A stretch of DNA of 20,739 nt from JAVMKJ01 sp031732855 (GTDB taxonomy: Bacteria > Pseudomonadota > Gammaproteobacteria > Competibacterales > Competibacteraceae): contig JAVMKJ010000106.1 in the NCBI GenBank assembly GCA_031732855.1, forward strand, positions 1-20,739, given 5' to 3'. The notes beneath the pieces were generated by a model. It did not search any database. It was given only the letters and a program-made list of their open reading frames with translations, and was not told the origin of the DNA. A program made the translations under genes and the position numbers. Shown one piece after another: positions 16,827 to 20,739 of the stretch (the first letter of the stretch is position 1; the number at the start of each line of letters is the position of its first letter).

Positions 16827-16833
16827 ACCTCCC
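16827..16833 (-). promoter_or_regulatory. Ribosome-binding site deciding the gspK TTG start
   Basis: On the minus strand GGGAGGT ends 8 bases before TTG at 16818, an ideal spacing. The only ATG nearby (16805, minus) is out of frame with gspK. Confidence 0.6.
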
Positions 16834-16863
16834 ACCCCACACCACCTCCGCAAGGGGGAAGAG

Positions 16864-16917
16864 AGCCTTGGCCGAACGGCCAACTCCTCCTCCCCTCCGA
16901 GGGAGGGAGGGAAGGCT
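16864..16917. repeat. Structured palindromic element between gspJ and gspK
   Basis: AGCCTT (16864-16869) pairs with AAGGCT (16912-16917). These arms enclose a hairpin TTGGCCG-AA-CGGCCAA (16868-16883, perfect 7-bp stem, sharing two bases with the outer arm) and an imperfect CCTCCCCTCC/GGGAGGGAGG hairpin (about 16887-16910). The layout resembles a small multi-hairpin intergenic repeat. It occupies much of the 145-bp gspJ-gspK gap, whereas the other gsp genes overlap or nearly touch. Confidence 0.6.
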
Positions 16918-16963
16918 TGCTTGCGGGGAATCGGACGGATTGTCACACGATCCCGATCGGGTA

Positions 16964-17578
16964 TCAGCCGGGCAGGGGCAGCAGACGGGTGATTTCACCC
17001 CAGTCCTCCAGGGTTAGACTGATTTCCACCGCGCGGGGCAGGGGATCGGGTTGCTGTTTGCGATTCTCGTCGCTGGCGGGCGGCGGCCAGTCGTTTCGCC
17101 AGGTGTCGTCGGGGTCCAGAAACCGTACCCGCAACTCCCGTACCCGGTCGAGCAGAACGATCTCGCGCGGTTCGATTGGACCGCCCCGGTCCAGCACGTC
17201 CCAGTGCAGCCGCCATAGCCGGCCATCCCGCAGCCGGTAGGCGACTCGTTGCAGGTTGGCGCGCGGCTGGTCGAGCGGGTTGTCCCAGCCGGCGCGGGTC
17301 AGCATCAGCACCTCGCCGGCCAGTTCGCCGCCGAGCAAGGCAGGTTGCGGGTCGCCGTACTCATCGCGGATGCCGCGCGGCACGGTTTGCTCGATGTCTT
17401 GTTCCAACCGGTGGAACGTCAATTGCGCCGCCGCCAGCCGGCGGTTTTCCGCCTCCACGGCGGCGCGGGTGAAAAGCACGTTGCGCAGGCCACCGTAGGC
17501 GGCGGCGGCCAGGATCGCGAACACCGCCAAGGCCACCAGCAGTTCCAGCAGGGTGAAGCCGCGCGCCGGGGCGTTCAT
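16964..17578 (-). CDS. gspJ: Type II secretion minor pseudopilin J
   Basis: The 204-residue prepilin has leader MNAPARG, cut before FTLLELLVALAVFAILAAAAY with E at position 5 of the mature protein. The globular part contains GIRDEYGDPQPALLGG, LMLTRAGWDNPLDQPRANLQRVAYRL and a typical RVRELRVRFLDPDDTW segment, all GspJ-like. It belongs to the I-J-K tip complex. Its ATG overlaps the gspI stop by four bases (ATGA at 17578-17575). The upstream sequence lies within the tandem repeat that encodes the GspI C-terminus, and no strong Shine-Dalgarno sequence is present. Confidence 0.94.
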   Translation of the reverse strand: MNAPARGFTLLELLVALAVFAILAAAAYGGLRNVLFTRAAVEAENRRLAAAQLTFHRLEQDIEQTVPRGIRDEYGDPQPALLGGELAGEVLMLTRAGWDNPLDQPRANLQRVAYRLRDGRLWRLHWDVLDRGGPIEPREIVLLDRVRELRVRFLDPDDTWRNDWPPPASDENRKQQPDPLPRAVEISLTLEDWGEITRLLPLPG

Positions 17579-18045
17579 GGCGGAGAGGTCCGGGAAGGAT
17601 TCCTGGCGGATGGATTCCTGGCGGATGGATTCCTGGCGGATGGATTCCTGGCGGACCCGTCCGTGGAAGATCGATCCGAGGGGGGGTTGGCCCTGAAGGC
17701 AACCAGAGTGCTCAGCGCTGGAGCGTTCTCGGTCGCTCGCACCGAGACCTCGAGCCGCCGCAGGTCGGGATCGTCGGTCTTGGCGAAGCGCGCCTCCCAA
17801 TGCCAGGTCCGGTTGGCGAGATCGGCGTTGCCCTTGCGGACGCCTTCGGCGGGCCAAGGATTGCTGTCGAGCAGCAGTTGGTTGATCTGGTTGAGGGCGA
17901 CCCAACCGGCGAAGGTCTGATCGCGCAGTTCGGCAGTATTGGCGATGCTCTGGGTTGCGGCATGGATGATCGCGCCCATGGCGATCGCCAGCACCGCCAG
18001 CGCCACCAACACTTCGAGCAGGGTGAACCCGACCGCGCGCCTCAT
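17575..18045 (-). CDS. gspI: Type II secretion minor pseudopilin I
   Basis: The 156-residue prepilin has leader MRRAVG, cut before FTLLEVLVALAVLAIAMGAII. The body matches GspI (NQINQLLLDSNPWPAEGVRKG, HWEARFAKTDDPDLRRLEVSV). The conserved fold ends near VAFRANPPS. Beyond it is an unusual tail of about 30 residues containing four copies of SARNP, which makes the protein longer than the usual 120-130 residues. It nucleates the pseudopilus tip with J and K. It begins 4 bases after gspH. Confidence 0.93.
   Translation of the reverse strand: MRRAVGFTLLEVLVALAVLAIAMGAIIHAATQSIANTAELRDQTFAGWVALNQINQLLLDSNPWPAEGVRKGNADLANRTWHWEARFAKTDDPDLRRLEVSVRATENAPALSTLVAFRANPPSDRSSTDGSARNPSARNPSARNPSARNPSRTSPP
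17597..17656. repeat. 15-bp tandem repeat, four copies, inside gspI
   Basis: The unit GGATTCCTGGCGGAT (plus strand) occurs at 17597-17611, 17612-17626, 17627-17641 and 17642-17656, the last with one mismatch in the final base. On the minus strand each unit encodes SARNP in the GspI tail. Because the unit is a multiple of three, copy-number change would keep the frame. Confidence 0.95.
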
Positions 18046-18049
18046 CGCT

Positions 18050-18559
18050 TCACCGTTTGACTTCTCCGATCTTCAGCCGGCCCAGGGCATCGCCGGCGAC
18101 CCGGTACAACGGCGCGTCGGGTCCCCGGGCGTCGGCCAGGCCAAACACCGTGACGAATTCCGTGGCCTCGCCGTTGTTCAGCAGCAGAACTTGCGGTCCG
18201 CCGGCGGTGTGGGTGTCGGCCGGGCGGCCCTCGACCCAGAGTCCCAGGGCAAGATCATCGGGCAGTTGGCGTTGGATCATCAGCGTGTCGGTGGTGGCGG
18301 GCGGACGCCAATCGCCTGCTTCATCCTGGCTCAGGATGGCGTAGCCGTTGCGGGCGAAGCGGATGCCGCGGTGCTCGCCGCTCAGAATGGCTTCCTGCTG
18401 GTGCAGCTCGATCAGGGCCGCCAACCGCCGTCCTTCCTCCGCCAGCCGATCCATCGGTCCGCCGCCGGCCGATAGCAGGGCAAAGCTGGTGATGATGCCG
18501 ATCAACACCAGGACCACCATGATTTCCAACAGCGTGAAGCCGCGCGACGGCGTGGTCAT
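18050..18559 (-). CDS. gspH: Type II secretion minor pseudopilin H
   Basis: The 169-residue prepilin has leader MTTPSRG, followed by FTLLEIMVVLVLIGIITSFALLS with the conserved glutamate at position 5. The body contains RLAALIELHQQEAILSGEHRGIRF, a GspH/FimT-type segment that follows the N-terminal helix, and a beta-rich C-terminal half. GspH links the tip complex to the GspG shaft. It starts 37 bases after gspG and ends 4 bases before gspI. Confidence 0.93.
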   Translation of the reverse strand: MTTPSRGFTLLEIMVVLVLIGIITSFALLSAGGGPMDRLAEEGRRLAALIELHQQEAILSGEHRGIRFARNGYAILSQDEAGDWRPPATTDTLMIQRQLPDDLALGLWVEGRPADTHTAGGPQVLLLNNGEATEFVTVFGLADARGPDAPLYRVAGDALGRLKIGEVKR

Positions 18560-18596
18560 TGCAACGTCTCAGAGCGTTATTGTCTCAACCGCTTCA

Positions 18597-19109
18597 CTAT
18601 TCATCCAGATTCCAGGTGCCGACATCGGCGTCCACGCCCTCGCCACCGGGCTGGCCGTCGGCGCCCAGCGAATAGATGTCGATGTCACCGTGCTGGCCGG
18701 GGCTGAGATAGAGATACGGCTTGCCCCAGGGATCCTTGGGCAGCTTTTCCAGGTAGCCGCCATCCTGCCAGTGCGGGGCATCGGCGGGTTTCCGCACCAA
18801 GGACTCCAGCCCCTGTTCGGTGGTGGGATAGCGGTAGTTGTGCAACCGGTACAGATCCAACTGGTTCTTGATCACCCGGATATCCTGCTTGGCCTTGACC
18901 ACGCGGGCCTTGTCGGGGTTGTCCATGATCCTGGGCACCACCACGGCCGCCAGAATGCCGAGGATCACCACCACCACCATCACTTCGATCAGGGTGAAGC
19001 CGGACGGGCGGGCGAATGGGATCGGGCGTCGAGGGTGGTAAGAGCCGGACGGGCGGGCGAATGGGATCGGGCGTCGAGGGTGGTAAGAAACGAATCGGCT
19101 TGTCAGCAT
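18597..19109 (-). CDS. gspG: Type II secretion major pseudopilin G with extended leader
   Basis: The 170-residue precursor has its mature part beginning FTLIEVMVVVVILGILAAVVVPRIM. The GspG hallmarks ARVVKAKQDI, YRYPTTEQGLESLV, KLPKDPWGKPYLYLSPGQHG and the C-terminal calcium-site-like GADGQPGGEGVDADVGTW are all present. GspG builds the pseudopilus shaft after cleavage and N-methylation by the prepilin peptidase, which is not in this window. The leader is 37 residues instead of the usual 6-10, because a 15-residue block ending in RPSG is duplicated. The ATG at 19109 has GGAG (19119-19116) 6 bases upstream. No ATG, GTG or TTG lies in frame between it and the cleavage site, so the long leader appears real. 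It is the first gene of the gsp operon. Confidence 0.95.
   Translation of the reverse strand: MLTSRFVSYHPRRPIPFARPSGSYHPRRPIPFARPSGFTLIEVMVVVVILGILAAVVVPRIMDNPDKARVVKAKQDIRVIKNQLDLYRLHNYRYPTTEQGLESLVRKPADAPHWQDGGYLEKLPKDPWGKPYLYLSPGQHGDIDIYSLGADGQPGGEGVDADVGTWNLDE
18999..19088. repeat. Perfect 45-bp tandem duplication in the gspG leader
   Basis: Bases 18999-19043 and 19044-19088 are identical. On the minus strand each encodes SYHPRRPIPFARPSG in frame, directly upstream of the prepilin cleavage site. Perfect identity suggests a recent or actively maintained duplication. Confidence 0.96.
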
Positions 19110-19155
19110 CGGTATCTCCGAAATTCGACCCTGCCAGCGGTGGCGGGCGATGGGC

Positions 19156-19749
19156 TCAGGCGCGGCCCAGTCGGTACAGGGCGATTTCGCCCAGCAGGTT
19201 GGGCCACAGCCGCGGTCCCACCCGGGGACGGTGGGCGTGATCCAGCACCATGCGTTGCAGGATGTCGATATGCTTGCGATGGCACAGCTCCTCGAAATCG
19301 CGGATGGTGAAGAGATGGACGTTCGGCGTGTCGTACCATTGGTAGGGCAGGGTCTTGACCACCGGCATGAAGCCTTGCAGGGCGATCTGCACCCGGCAGC
19401 GCCAGAAGCCGAAGTTGGGAAAGGTCACGATGCCCTGCCGGCCGACCCGCAGCATCTCGTCCAGTAACGCCTCGGTGTGTTTCACCGCCTGCAGGGTTTG
19501 CGTCATGATCACGTAGTCAAAACTGCTGTCGCCGAAGTCCTCCAGCCCCGCTTCCAGGTCGGCATGGATGACGTTTACCCCGGCCTGGATGCATTTGACA
19601 ATGTTGGTGGTGTCGATTTCCAGGCCGTAGCCGCCGACCTGCCGGTGCTGGCGCAGGTAGGCCAGCAGGGCGCCGTCGCCGCAGCCCAGATCCAGTACCC
19701 GCGTACCGGGCCGGATCCATTCGCTGATGAGCTCCAGTTCAGGCCGCAT
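19156..19749 (-). CDS. metW: Methionine biosynthesis protein MetW
   Basis: The 197-residue class I SAM-methyltransferase-fold protein carries motif I VLDLGCGDGALLAYL (about residues 19-33). DSSFDYVIMTQTLQAV and VTFPNFGFWRCRVQ are typical of MetW, as is YDTPNVHLFTIRDFEELC. MetW is needed with MetX for homoserine acylation in Pseudomonas, although no methylation reaction is proven. Its ATG overlaps the end of metX by 11 bp, so the two are coupled. It is followed after 46 bp by gspG with no terminator visible. Confidence 0.96.
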   Translation of the reverse strand: MRPELELISEWIRPGTRVLDLGCGDGALLAYLRQHRQVGGYGLEIDTTNIVKCIQAGVNVIHADLEAGLEDFGDSSFDYVIMTQTLQAVKHTEALLDEMLRVGRQGIVTFPNFGFWRCRVQIALQGFMPVVKTLPYQWYDTPNVHLFTIRDFEELCHRKHIDILQRMVLDHAHRPRVGPRLWPNLLGEIALYRLGRA

Positions 19750-20739
19750 GAGCGTTCACCTCGCGGGCGACCCGCGTCAGGTAGTTGCGCAACACCTCGT
19801 GGTATGCCGGGATCGGCATCAGAAAGGCGTCGTGGCCGTATTCGGAGGGGATTTCGGCATAGCTCGCCTCGCGTCCGGCCCGTACCAGCGCCCGCGCGAT
19901 CTCCCGCGAGCGGGCTGGCGCGAATCGCCAGTCGCTGGTGAAGGCGATCACCAGGAAATGCGCCTGCGCCCGGTGGAAAGCCACGGACAGATCGTCGTCG
20001 AAGTCGGCCGCCGGGTCGAAATAGTCGAGGGTCTTGGTGATCAGCAGGTAGGTGTTGGCGTCGAAACGGTCCACGAAGGCCTTGCCCTGGTGGCGCAGAT
20101 AGCTTTCCACCTCGAACTCGGTGTCGAAGTTGAAGTTGGGTCGGCCCTCGCGCAGTTCGCGGCCGAATTTGGCGCGCATGCCCTCGTCGGACAGGTAGGT
20201 AATGTGGCCCAGCATCCGGGCGATCATCAGCCCGCGGCGCGGCACCACGCCGAAGTCGTAGTAATGGCCGTGGTGGAAATCGGGATCGGACAGGATGGCC
20301 TGCCGGGCGACCTCGTTGAAAGCGATGTTCTGGGCCGACAGCCGGGGCGCGGCGGCGATCACCAGCGCGTGGCGCACCCGTTCGGGAAAGGTGATCGTCC
20401 ACTGCATGGCCTGCATGCCGCCGAGGCTGCCGCCGATCACCGCCGCCCACTGCCGGACGCCGAGCCGGTCGGCCAGCCGGGCCTGGCTGCGTACCCAGTC
20501 CTTGACGGTGACGATGGGAAAATCCGGGCCGTAGGGCTTGCGGTTTTCCGGGTTGATCGAGGTCGGACCGGTGGAGCCCTTGCAGCCGCCCAGGTTGTTG
20601 CAGCAGATCACGAAGAACTCGCGGGTGTCGATCGGCTTGCCGGGACCGATGCAGTTGTCCCACCAGCCCGGCTTGCCGGGACCAGCGTCCTCGTGATAGC
20701 CGGCGACGTGATGGTCGCCGGACAGCGCGTGGCAGATCA
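19739..20739 (-). CDS. metX: Homoserine O-acyltransferase MetX (5' end outside the window)
   Basis: About 332 C-terminal residues are present. The reading frame runs off the right edge at ICHALSGDHHVAG, so roughly 45 N-terminal residues are missing. It is an alpha/beta hydrolase-fold enzyme that acylates homoserine, the first committed step of methionine synthesis. The nucleophile serine is in GGSLGGMQAMQW, the catalytic Asp in FTSDWRF and the His in YGHDAFLMP. NNLGGCKGSTGP is also conserved. With metW beside it, as in pseudomonads, the acyl donor may be succinyl-CoA rather than acetyl-CoA, but the sequence read here does not settle that. Confidence 0.96.
   Translation of the reverse strand, partial: ICHALSGDHHVAGYHEDAGPGKPGWWDNCIGPGKPIDTREFFVICCNNLGGCKGSTGPTSINPENRKPYGPDFPIVTVKDWVRSQARLADRLGVRQWAAVIGGSLGGMQAMQWTITFPERVRHALVIAAAPRLSAQNIAFNEVARQAILSDPDFHHGHYYDFGVVPRRGLMIARMLGHITYLSDEGMRAKFGRELREGRPNFNFDTEFEVESYLRHQGKAFVDRFDANTYLLITKTLDYFDPAADFDDDLSVAFHRAQAHFLVIAFTSDWRFAPARSREIARALVRAGREASYAEIPSEYGHDAFLMPIPAYHEVLRNYLTRVAREVNAHAA

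Noticed and set aside
16805..16998. GTG at 16998 or ATG near 16805 as the gspK start
   Set aside because: The GTG would add 60 non-conserved residues through a palindromic repeat, and the ATG is out of frame. The TTG at 16818 has the better ribosome-binding site and gives a normal prepilin leader.

Overview
The window is high-GC chromosomal DNA from a gammaproteobacterium. The block lysR / leuC-(gst)-leuD-leuB-asd-fimV resembles the leu-asd-fimV arrangement known from Pseudomonas, and metX-metW together with a Gsp-type secretion operon also fits that class. I cannot name the genus from sequence alone. Nearly all of the window is core metabolism and envelope machinery. I found no CRISPR array, insertion sequence, prophage, toxin-antitoxin pair or recognisable defence system.

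Layout. 1-48 holds a 24-bp tandem repeat. 63-1010 (minus) is a drug/metabolite-type EamA permease. 1212-1297 is tRNA-Leu(CAA) with its own promoter. 1426-3090 (minus) is a polytopic membrane protein of unknown role with a glycosyltransferase-like outline. 3237-4136 (minus) is a LysR regulator facing, across a 136-bp AT-rich divergent control region, leuC-gst-leuD-leuB-asd (4273-9325, plus). These genes convert isopropylmalate to the leucine precursor and make aspartate semialdehyde. fimV follows at 9591-11882 and ends at a strong dyad terminator.

The right half reads on the minus strand. metX (cut by the window edge) and metW start the methionine branch. They run with a 46-bp gap into an eight-gene type II secretion operon, gspG-H-I-J-K-L-M-N (19109 down to 13257). 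It encodes the major and minor pseudopilins and the inner-membrane platform, but not the secretin (D), ATPase (E), GspF or GspC, which must lie elsewhere if the system works. A lipoprotein lytic transglycosylase (13183-11957) ends the run and converges on fimV. Cell-wall remodelling, FimV and secretin/pilus assembly are functionally related themes.

The most unusual signals are short in-frame tandem repeats in the secretion operon. The GspG prepilin leader carries a perfect 45-bp duplication that stretches it to 37 residues, and GspI ends in four copies of a 5-residue SARNP repeat. A structured palindromic element lies between gspJ and gspK and appears to supply the Shine-Dalgarno sequence for a TTG start. 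I did not find a convincing new multi-gene system. The findings are local oddities in otherwise familiar genes.
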